Positions 57,866-64,000 of a stretch of DNA of 64,000 nt are shown piece after piece. Each line of letters starts with the position of its first letter. Position 1 is the first letter of the stretch. The notes below the pieces were generated by a model. It made no database searches. It saw only the letters and a list, made by a program, of their open reading frames with translations, and had not been told where the DNA came from. The position numbers were made by a program, and so were the translations under genes. The stretch comes from Anaerolineae bacterium. Lineage in GTDB: Bacteria > Chloroflexota > Anaerolineae > Aggregatilineales > Phototrophicaceae. The stretch lies in the NCBI GenBank assembly GCA_017303635.1, contig JAFLCG010000001.1:248001-312000 (forward strand), in the 5' to 3' direction.

Positions 57866-58894
57866 TTATCGGAGCGAGATAATCTGCCACCCTTCGCCAC
57901 GCGGCAGCAGTTGCAGAACTTCTCCCTGGGCGCTGCTGAGGTACAGGCTCTCCTGTCCATCGCCGGTCGTCACGCTCTGGATAAAGCCGTCGTAGACCGT
58001 TTCGGCGGTTAAGCCGAGGCCGAGCCGGTTACGGACGGTGTCATTACCCCGCCAGACGAAACCCAGCCGGCGCAGGGGTTGAACAAAGCCAGGCGGCAGA
58101 GCGCGTTCAAAGTTTTCATCGAATTCAGGATCGGTAGCCGGGTTGTATTGATTCTCGAACGAGACCCAGCCCGGTTCCCGACCATCGTTAAACAGGGCAT
58201 AAATCCGGTCACGGTCGTTGATAAAGAGCATCCGCCCACGCTCAAAAGCCTGTTCAATGAGGCCGGTCTGGATCGATGGGCCGGCAGGGCATTCATTGGG
58301 CGGCGGTTGGAAGAACCACGAGTCCGGGCAGGCAATCGGAATATCGAGTAACTGTTCGGTGATGAGGTCGCCATCGCCGACGGTGAGCAAAAAGCGGACT
58401 GAACCGCGGTCGCTCCGGCGCGTCGGTACGGGTAGCGATCCATCAGGCGGGACATTCCAGAGATTGCCGCGCTGCCCGTTGGAATCAATGCGGTAGATGG
58501 TGGCGGTGCTGGTGCCCCGCGCTGACCAGAAAAGTGTGACGGTATCACCGGGTGATACCGCTACCGCATCGGAACGGAAGAATTCGATACGGGGCGCATT
58601 CGGGTTGATGACGCGGGTATTGGTCGGCAAAAGGGCGACCGCGGTGCTGGTCGGGCCAAAAAGCGGCGTGGGCGACGGACCAAAGGTGGCGGAGCCGCTG
58701 AACAGGCTCGTCGGAATAGGAGTCGGCGTGGCATTTGGATCAGGCGTGCGGGTCACGGTGGGTGTAAAGGAAGCCGTGGCAGAAGGGCGCGCCGTGGGGA
58801 TGATCTGCTGAACCGTCGCACCACAGCCGGTCATGAGACCGGCCAGGATGAGCAGGAGTGCGTTGATGAGTTGCCTGATGGTCGTGTGCCGCAT
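57866..58894 (-). CDS. Lipoprotein with Thr/Pro linker and ERG-WR C-terminal domain
   Basis: 342 residues. The signal LINALLLILAGLMTGC has a lipobox Cys. A Thr/Pro-rich linker ([19 protein letters not shown]) follows, then an Ig-like domain (RIEFFRSDAVAVSPGDTVTLFWSARG). The final domain is shared with the lipoprotein at 25586: FERGRMLFI, RIYALFNDG, DPEFDENFERALPPGFVQPLRRLGFVWRG, VRNRLGLGLTAE. It is anchored to the outer face of the membrane. The function is unknown, but the shared C-terminal unit suggests a conserved binding module. Confidence 0.72.
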   Translation of the reverse strand: MRHTTIRQLINALLLILAGLMTGCGATVQQIIPTARPSATASFTPTVTRTPDPNATPTPIPTSLFSGSATFGPSPTPLFGPTSTAVALLPTNTRVINPNAPRIEFFRSDAVAVSPGDTVTLFWSARGTSTATIYRIDSNGQRGNLWNVPPDGSLPVPTRRSDRGSVRFLLTVGDGDLITEQLLDIPIACPDSWFFQPPPNECPAGPSIQTGLIEQAFERGRMLFINDRDRIYALFNDGREPGWVSFENQYNPATDPEFDENFERALPPGFVQPLRRLGFVWRGNDTVRNRLGLGLTAETVYDGFIQSVTTGDGQESLYLSSAQGEVLQLLPRGEGWQIISLR

Positions 58895-58924
58895 CCGATC
58901 CTCTTTAGCCGTTGCGTAGGCCCA

Positions 58925-59527
58925 CTACAACTGACTTCGACCCTGCAAGGCCCGGCTGAGGGTGACCGAGTCGACGTACTCGATGTCCCCACCGACCGGC
59001 AGACCGCGAGCCAACCGGGTCACTTTGGCCCCTTTACCCTGAAGCTGCTTATCAATGAACATGGCTGTCGCATCGCCTTCCAGACCGGGGTTGGTGGCGA
59101 TGATGACTTCTAAGGCACCGGTCGTTTCCACACGGGCAATCAGTTCCTTGATCTTCAACTGCTCCGGCCCTATGCCTTCGACCGGGGAGATGGCCCCGTG
59201 GAGGACATGGTAGAGACCGGTGTAGATGCCGGTACGCTCCAGCGCGATCACATCCAGTGGTTCTTCCACCACGGCGATGGTGCGCGGGTCCCGTTTGGGA
59301 TCGGCGCAGATCGGGCAAGGGTCATCGACCGTGATATTGTGGCAGGTCGAGCAGAAGCGGGTTTGCGTTTTAAGGTCACGCAGGGCATCCGCCAGCTTGA
59401 GCGACTGCTCATCCGGGGCGCGGAGCAGATAGTAGGTGAGGCGCGAGGCAGTCTTCGGCCCCACGCCGGGCAACCGTGAGAGCGAGTCGATCAGGCGGGT
59501 GACAGGTTCAGGTATGGCTTTATTCAT
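58925..59527 (-). CDS. recR: Recombination protein RecR
   Basis: 200 residues. N-terminal helix-hairpin-helix LSRLPGVGPKTASRLTYYLL; a four-Cys zinc finger at C59, C62, C71 and C74 (FCSTCHNITVDDPCPIC); and a Toprim domain with TIAVVEEPLDVIALERTG and TNPGLEGDATAMFI, ending in RLARGLPVGGDIEYVDSVTLSRAL. RecR with RecO/RecF loads RecA at single-strand gaps. The ybaB-recR order is the common one. The 127-base gap to ybaB contains GGTTTCAGG/CCTGAAACC inverted sequences but no gene. Confidence 0.96.
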   Translation of the reverse strand: MNKAIPEPVTRLIDSLSRLPGVGPKTASRLTYYLLRAPDEQSLKLADALRDLKTQTRFCSTCHNITVDDPCPICADPKRDPRTIAVVEEPLDVIALERTGIYTGLYHVLHGAISPVEGIGPEQLKIKELIARVETTGALEVIIATNPGLEGDATAMFIDKQLQGKGAKVTRLARGLPVGGDIEYVDSVTLSRALQGRSQL

Positions 59528-59654
59528 AATGGGTTACAGGTTACTGGTGGCAGGTTTCAGGTCAGGATGCTATTCAGCCGTGCACCCTGATTGTTATACG
59601 TCTGGAAGTAACAATTCAGACGGATACCTGAAGCCTGCCTCCTGAAACCAGCAA

Positions 59655-60038
59655 CTATCCTCCCAGCAATCCGCTGAGGCCGGGGATGTCACCCAGGCCG
59701 CCGGTGATGCCTTCCATCTTTTGGGCTGCCATGGTCTGGCTTTGTTCGATGGCCTGGTTCACGGCGAGAACGATGAGGTCTTGCAGGTCAGTCACCCATT
59801 CGGCGTCGGTGGTATCGATGCTGGCCGGGTTAATGGTGACGGATTGAACGCGCTGGTGCCCGGTAATGACCACCTTGACCGCGCCACCGCCAACGGTCGT
59901 TTCCACGGTTTCGTGGGCGAGCTGTTCCTGGGCGGACTGCATATCTTCCTGCATTTTCTGGATCTGGCGCATCATGCCGCCCATGCCACCCTTCATACCG
60001 CCGGGAACCCCGCCGATGTTGCCGCGATTCTTCGCCAT
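59655..60038 (-). CDS. YbaB/EbfC nucleoid-associated protein
   Basis: 127 residues, a little longer than usual because of a Gly/Met-rich N-terminus (GGVPGGMKGGMGGMMRQ) and C-terminus (GITGGLGDIPGLSGLLGG). The core is typical: MQEDMQSAQEQLAHETVETTVGGGAVKVVITGHQRVQSVTINP, then a dimerisation helix VTDLQDLIVLAVNQAIEQSQ. These small dimers bind DNA and occur next to recR. A consensus-like TATAAT is seen on the minus strand at about 60098-60103, ahead of the gene. Confidence 0.92.
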   Translation of the reverse strand: MAKNRGNIGGVPGGMKGGMGGMMRQIQKMQEDMQSAQEQLAHETVETTVGGGAVKVVITGHQRVQSVTINPASIDTTDAEWVTDLQDLIVLAVNQAIEQSQTMAAQKMEGITGGLGDIPGLSGLLGG

Positions 60039-60155
60039 GAGAGAACTCCTTTAGTAGAGGAAATGGTCTGATTTAAGTCCGTTTCAATTGAGCGCATTAT
60101 ACCAGAGTCTCCGGTCAGGTGTGGGGTTTCTAACGACTGCGACGGTGTTCTTTTT
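60039..60155. other. Leader of ybaB
   Basis: This stretch holds the minus-strand GGTATAATG promoter core about 60 bases ahead of ybaB and nothing else. The rest of the gap to 60384 is taken by the dispersed module at 60156-60365. Confidence 0.55.
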
Positions 60156-60365
60156 GCGGCGGCGGCGGCGGCGGACTGACGAAGCCACGACTGGTTTCAA
60201 GGGAGCTTGGTGGCGTTGATGTCGTTGTTGGCACCGACAAGGTTGGCGGCTGATCTTGTCACTGCCGCTGTTTGGCAGTCGGTCATGGGCAGGAAGACCG
60301 CCACTCATTCCCCGAATATGGTCAGATTAGCACAGGTTGCGTTGTAGAACGGAACAAATGTTCCG
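60156..60365 (-). repeat. Dispersed SOS-box-like module, copy 3
   Basis: On the minus strand, in order: palindrome CGGAACA-TT-TGTTCCG (60350-60365); after 15 bases an extended -10 TGCTAATCT (60324-60332); a frame opening ATGACCGAC that would read MTDCQTAAVTRSA and end INATKLP; the CAACGCCACCAAGCTCC segment (about 60200-60230); and a run of six GCC triplets (60156-60174). The same order of landmarks occurs at 2553-2805. A second frame across the GCC run would encode RRRRRRKK and is not convincing as a protein. Confidence 0.55.
60324..60365 (-). promoter_or_regulatory. LexA-like operator with extended -10, site 3
   Basis: The core GGAACATTTGTTCC plus TGCTAATCT is spaced as in sites 1 and 2. 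The -10 points away from yitT, toward ybaB. Confidence 0.6.
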
Positions 60366-60384
60366 ACTTTTAGGCAGGTGGCAT

Positions 60385-61269
60385 TCAGGTTTCGCGGTTG
60401 ATGGGGGCGAAGCCGCGCCCATAAGCGACATGCCCCTGCCCGATGACCAGGAAGGCATTGGGGTCCTGCTGCGTGACCAGCCATTGCAAGTCACTCACCT
60501 GATGGCGGGCGACGGTGACAAAGAGGACGGTATGGCCTTCACGGGTGAACATGCCGGTGCCTTCCCAGGCAGTGACGCCGCGCCCCATGTCTTTCATAAT
60601 GGCCTGGGAGACGCCGTCCGGGTTATCGGTGATGATGGTGGCGGTGCGGATGACGCTGGGGCCTTCCATGACGTAATCGGTGGCGATGCCGCCCACGAAC
60701 AGCGAGACAATGGCGTAGAGCGCACCTTCCCAGCCGAAGACCGCCCCGGCCAGGAGGATGACAGCCAATTCCGCATAGACGGTGGAGGTGGCAATCGGGA
60801 TACCGAACTTGACCTGAATGATGCGCTGGATGGTGGAGGTGCCGCCCTGAGTTCCTCCCGCCAGATAGACCCAGCCGCCGCCGATGCCCTGCAGGATGCC
60901 GCCGAAGATGGAGTTCATCAGCACGTTATCCCCGACCTCGATGCGACCGGCGAGCAAGGGCGTGAGCCAGTCGATGGCGATGGCATAGAGGACGAGGTAG
61001 ATGAGTGTGCGGAGGACGGAGCGCCAGCCGCCGAGGTAACGCCAGCCCAGCAACTGGATGGGGATATTGCCGAGCAGGATCATCAAACCAATGGGCAGAC
61101 GGTTATCGAGGTAGTTGAGGATGACGGCGACGCCGGAGACTCCACCGGGGGCGATGTTGAAAGGGGCCATGAAAATGACCACGCCGACGGCGGAGATGAG
61201 CGCACCGATGGTCAGCAGGAACAAGCGCCAGCCGATGGCGGTCAGGGAGTTATCACTCAGGTTTGACAT
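60385..61269 (-). CDS. YitT-family membrane protein (DUF161 and DUF2179)
   Basis: 294 residues. Five or six N-terminal helices: LTIGALISAVGVVIFMAPFNIAPGGVSGVAVIL is the family signature (PxxIxPGGxxG), followed by RSVLRTLIYLVLYAIAIDWL and a GGWVYLAGGTQGGTSTI loop. The C-terminal DUF2179 domain (about 205-290) has ATIITDNPDGVSQAIMKDMGRGVTAWEGTG and LFVTVARHQVSDL. The function is not established in the family. It overlaps the upstream J-domain gene (TAATG), so translation is coupled. Confidence 0.9.
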   Translation of the reverse strand: MSNLSDNSLTAIGWRLFLLTIGALISAVGVVIFMAPFNIAPGGVSGVAVILNYLDNRLPIGLMILLGNIPIQLLGWRYLGGWRSVLRTLIYLVLYAIAIDWLTPLLAGRIEVGDNVLMNSIFGGILQGIGGGWVYLAGGTQGGTSTIQRIIQVKFGIPIATSTVYAELAVILLAGAVFGWEGALYAIVSLFVGGIATDYVMEGPSVIRTATIITDNPDGVSQAIMKDMGRGVTAWEGTGMFTREGHTVLFVTVARHQVSDLQWLVTQQDPNAFLVIGQGHVAYGRGFAPINRET

Positions 61270-62051
61270 TAGTCCTCGTCATCTTCGGTCATCGTTGCCA
61301 GCAGCTTCTGGTAGGCCTCGTTGATGGCTTGCATCTGTTTGGTGGCGTCCGGAGATTTGTTCAAGTCGGGGTGGTATTTGCGGGCCAAGCGCCGGTAGGC
61401 CAGCTTGATCTCCTCGCGGTCAGCATCGGCATCCACCTGTAATAACACGTAGAAGGGTTCGAGCGTGCCGCCGATGGGCGCGCTGGAACGCCCGTCATTG
61501 CCAACCCGGGCACCGCCATCCCCGGTGCTGTGGCTGTGGTGGTGGTGCTGGCGGTCAGCGAAGGTCGCCACCCGCCAGACTCCGGTGAAGCCCGGCATGA
61601 AGGTCTGGCGCATTTCGACGTGCATGTGGCGCATATTGAGGGTCTCGCCGTAGCGGATGGTATAGTAGCGGCCATCTGGTTGGTAGTGGACAGCGAAGAT
61701 GAAGATCTCCGGCCCAAAGGTCTCCCAGGCGAAGATGCGGTTTTGATACGCTGCCAGCAGCGGGATTTCCCACTCCTGTAGTTCGATCACGTGTCCATCG
61801 GGCGGCAGCAGCATATCCGCCCATAAGATGAACAGCGTCGCGGCTTTATTCGCTTCGTTGTAACTGAGGGTGGAGCGCATCTCGTAGGGCGGCAAGATGC
61901 TCTCGATCAGATGGATGCTGACTTGCTGCCCATCCGGCAGGCGCACGAGGATAATATCCCCGCCATCATCGAGGATATTCGCCCCGGCATGTTTAAGCTG
62001 CCAGACGAGGTATGAACTGGCCCGGTAAGTATCGAAGCGCACCACAGCCAT
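61269..62051 (-). CDS. J-domain protein with an uncharacterised N-terminal domain
   Basis: 260 residues. The J-domain is at the C-terminus (about 198-258): [32 protein letters not shown], with the HPD tripeptide that stimulates DnaK. Classical DnaJ has it at the N-terminus. The first 180 residues form an alpha/beta domain ([63 protein letters not shown]) that I cannot name. A His-rich linker (HHHHSHS) joins them. It may direct DnaK to a particular client; coupling with YitT hints at a membrane client. Confidence 0.8.
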   Translation of the reverse strand: MAVVRFDTYRASSYLVWQLKHAGANILDDGGDIILVRLPDGQQVSIHLIESILPPYEMRSTLSYNEANKAATLFILWADMLLPPDGHVIELQEWEIPLLAAYQNRIFAWETFGPEIFIFAVHYQPDGRYYTIRYGETLNMRHMHVEMRQTFMPGFTGVWRVATFADRQHHHHSHSTGDGGARVGNDGRSSAPIGGTLEPFYVLLQVDADADREEIKLAYRRLARKYHPDLNKSPDATKQMQAINEAYQKLLATMTEDDED

Positions 62052-62240
62052 GTGTCCTGCCAGTCAAACTGAAAGGGCGGCTTGTCCGCCACCCCCTACG
62101 ATGGGATGCGTGTAGCTTACCCCAGGTACGGGTCAGGTGCTATCGCCGCCTTTACGTGAGTTAATAAAAGCTAAATGCAGAGTTGATTATATGTTGACAT
62201 AGAATATGTGGTGGGTGCTCAGAAATGAAAGCGACACCAT

Positions 62241-63833
62241 ATGAATGTTCGTTTCGCACATGTGTTGAAGATCGGGCTGGTGCTACTATTCCTGGCGGTG
62301 GTTGTGCCTGTGGGAGCGCAAGCCGAAACTGAAACGCCCTTGCCAAGCCCAACTGACACATCCATTCCGACCAGTGTTCAAGCGACGTTTGGCAATTACT
62401 ATAGTCTACTGCTTCAGGGGCCGGGATTAGAGTATGGTCTGATCCGGGAGATGGTGCCGGGTGAGGTGGTCACGATCACCGGGCGACTATACGCCATCAA
62501 TACGTTTTACTGGTACACGGTCATCACTGCGCAAGGCGAATCAGGATGGGCGTGGAGCAGTGGATTCATTGATATTGTGCATCCAGCGAATGTGCCCGAT
62601 GTGGCTCCACCACCGACCCCGGTGTATACCCCGTCAGCGACCTTGGATCCTAATCCCTCGGCAACCCCGACGGTGACTCCCACACCGGATGAGGCACTTA
62701 CTGCCACGCCGACGGTTACCGTGACTCTGACTGCCAGCCTGACGGTAACTCCAAGTGCAACGCGAACGATGACACTGACGCGGACGATGACACCCACACG
62801 GACGCTGACCTCGACGATGGATCCGAACGTGACATGGACTCCGACGCTGACACGGACACCCAGCCGCACCCCCACGCCCTATATCTCACCGACGCCGAGC
62901 CGGACGTTCACCCGGACACCAACCCGGACGATGTCCCCGACGAATCATCCGACCCTGACGGCTACGGCCACACCGATCTTTGTAACCAATACGCCGTCCC
63001 CTACGCTGACGGCTACGGCCACCATCGTGTTTGAGACCAATACGCCGCTGCCTTCGGAAACACCGACCCTGATCCTGGCGACCAATACCCTGCCCCCGAC
63101 CTGGACTTCGACTCCAAGCGCAACGGCATCGGCGACGATCACGTTGACTCCTGAAGCGACGGCTACCGATACCAGCACGCTGGAACCCAGCAGCACCTAT
63201 ACCGCGCTGCCTTCGGCGACCCCGACGACTGCCTATACCGAGACCCTCCCTGGTCCGACACTCACACCTTCACGGACTTTCACACCCAGTCGTACTCCAA
63301 CGCGGACGCCGACCGTGACTGCAACCCGCACCCCGACACGGACATTGACACCGAGCCGGACTCCAGCGCCTTCGGCTACACGGACGCCGACGCGGACACC
63401 CACCGTGACGCGCACGCCGACGAATACCTTTACACCAACCATTACGCGGACTCCGAGCCGGACGCCGACCGCGACTCTGACCCGTACTCCGACACGGACA
63501 CTGACTCCGAGCCGGACGCCGACCGCGACTCTGACCCGTACTCCGACGCGCACGGCCACACCGAGCCGGACGCTTCCACCAACGATTACCAGAACGCCAA
63601 CCCGGACTCTGGTGCCGAGCCAGACACCGACTCCAACTCGGACGATGACTCCAAGCGCTACCTGGACTCCGTCGGTTACGCCGCTTCCGACCTGGACGCC
63701 TTATGCAACGTGGACCTGGACGCCAGAACCGAGCGCTACCTGGACTGTTGAAGCGCCCTCAGCTACGCCGACTTCACTGGAAACCGCGACCTGGACCCCG
63801 GAAGCGACAGCAACCGAGACTCCGGTCAATTAG
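62241..63833 (+). CDS. Secreted SH3-like protein with very long Thr/Pro/Arg repeat tail
   Basis: 530 residues from the ATG at 62241. Signal peptide [19 protein letters not shown]. An SH3b-like domain (about 45-115) has [37 protein letters not shown] and [21 protein letters not shown]. The remaining 400 residues are low complexity: xTPTRTxTPS and ATxTPT units, ending in Trp-containing [11 protein letters not shown]. The DNA in 63450-63560 contains near-perfect tandem copies of about 48-50 bases, a sign of slippage or recombination. The tail is probably an extended, perhaps glycosylated, stalk holding the SH3b domain off the surface. Long antisense open frames here are a by-product of the repeats. 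Confidence 0.8.
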   Translation: MNVRFAHVLKIGLVLLFLAVVVPVGAQAETETPLPSPTDTSIPTSVQATFGNYYSLLLQGPGLEYGLIREMVPGEVVTITGRLYAINTFYWYTVITAQGESGWAWSSGFIDIVHPANVPDVAPPPTPVYTPSATLDPNPSATPTVTPTPDEALTATPTVTVTLTASLTVTPSATRTMTLTRTMTPTRTLTSTMDPNVTWTPTLTRTPSRTPTPYISPTPSRTFTRTPTRTMSPTNHPTLTATATPIFVTNTPSPTLTATATIVFETNTPLPSETPTLILATNTLPPTWTSTPSATASATITLTPEATATDTSTLEPSSTYTALPSATPTTAYTETLPGPTLTPSRTFTPSRTPTRTPTVTATRTPTRTLTPSRTPAPSATRTPTRTPTVTRTPTNTFTPTITRTPSRTPTATLTRTPTRTLTPSRTPTATLTRTPTRTATPSRTLPPTITRTPTRTLVPSQTPTPTRTMTPSATWTPSVTPLPTWTPYATWTWTPEPSATWTVEAPSATPTSLETATWTPEATATETPVN

Positions 63834-63848
63834 GGTATGAGGCTATTG

Positions 63849-63874
63849 GCAGCCGCTGTTACAACAGCGGCTGC
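63849..63874. terminator. Bidirectional hairpin between convergent genes
   Basis: A perfect 12-bp stem GCAGCCGCTGTT/AACAGCGGCTGC with a 2-base centre. The stop codon of the minus-strand gene lies in its middle. Confidence 0.75.
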
Positions 63875-64000
63875 GGGCGGGGGAGTGCGTCCATCTGTTT
63901 CAGGGTGCTCATGCAAATCATGCCGTAGAGCGTGAAAGCGATTTGGCCCTGGTTGGAGATGACCAGCGCACCGGGACCAGCGCCCTGCGGAGGAAACTCG
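63859..64000 (-). CDS. C-terminal end of a gene running off the window
   Basis: The frame enters from the right edge and ends at a TAA inside the hairpin at 63849. About 46 residues are visible: EFPPQGAGPGALVISNQGQ, then IAFTLYGMICMSTLKQMDALP and RPQPLL. The piece has one mildly hydrophobic segment. Too little is present for a family assignment. Confidence 0.5.
   Translation of the reverse strand, partial: EFPPQGAGPGALVISNQGQIAFTLYGMICMSTLKQMDALPRPQPLL

Noticed and set aside
60084..60308. Minus-strand open frame across the GCC run, encoding a poly-Arg stretch
   Set aside because: It has no ribosome site and low-complexity content, and another frame in the same module matches the other copy better. 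The Arg run is a by-product of the GCC repeat.
62507..63559. Several antisense Val/Gly/Arg-rich open frames opposite the Thr/Pro tail
   Set aside because: The repeat pattern removes stop codons on the complementary strand; the peptides are pure low complexity and the plus-strand gene is convincing.

Overview
The window looks like chromosomal DNA of a Chloroflexota bacterium, most probably an Anaerolineae relative. The signs are a moderately high GC content, many secreted proteins and lipoproteins with Thr/Pro-rich linkers of the TPTxTxTP type, SdrD-B/DUF11 surface proteins, PPC-domain proteins, WSPDG propellers, and an Aap-type amino-acid ABC transporter with oversized permeases. This placement is inference from protein style; there is no rRNA here to confirm it.

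Layout. 1-7.2 kb: the end of a DUF559 protein, a secreted alpha/beta hydrolase, a broken small secreted gene, an FAD-linked oxidase, an S41 peptidase and an OmpR-type regulator. 7.3-16.2 kb: a large SdrD-B/DUF11 surface protein, a TIM-barrel epimerase-like protein, a cell-wall amidase with a glutaredoxin, tRNA-Ser, a DoxX/OhrR pair, and a SWIM zinc-finger gene behind a leader-peptide attenuator. 16.3-24.4 kb: a minus-strand polar amino-acid ABC operon (two binding proteins, two large permeases, one ATPase), preceded by a SelW-like gene whose reading frame runs through a UGA in a CxxU motif. 24.5-37 kb: an FHA protein, lipoproteins, a reductive-dehalogenase-like corrinoid/Fe-S protein, a BON protein, a metallopeptidase, an AAC(6')-like acetyltransferase, an EamA transporter, HD and M50 proteins, and a PPC-repeat protein. 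37-48.5 kb: an AT-rich TIR/coiled-coil membrane protein, carboxypeptidase Taq, two MITE-like palindromic elements, metabolic enzymes and small membrane proteins. 48.6-54.7 kb: enoyl-CoA hydratase, two tRNAs, then a tightly overlapping three-gene operon of GAF histidine kinase, receiver-TIR fusion and HTH protein. 54.8-64 kb: acyl-CoA dehydrogenase, sigma factor with holA, recR/ybaB, YitT with a J-domain protein, and a Thr/Pro-rich SH3 protein.

The strongest unusual signals are: (1) the kinase / REC-TIR / HTH operon, in which phosphorelay may control a TIR effector; (2) the probable selenoprotein, which conventional gene calling would truncate; (3) three dispersed intergenic modules that share a LexA-like palindrome, an extended -10 element about 16 nt downstream and related transcribed sequence; (4) a 23-codon leader peptide overlapping a terminator ahead of the SWIM gene; and (5) two homologous palindromic elements whose cores are inverted and carry compensatory changes.

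All family assignments come from reading motifs by eye. No database search, structure prediction or folding calculation was run.
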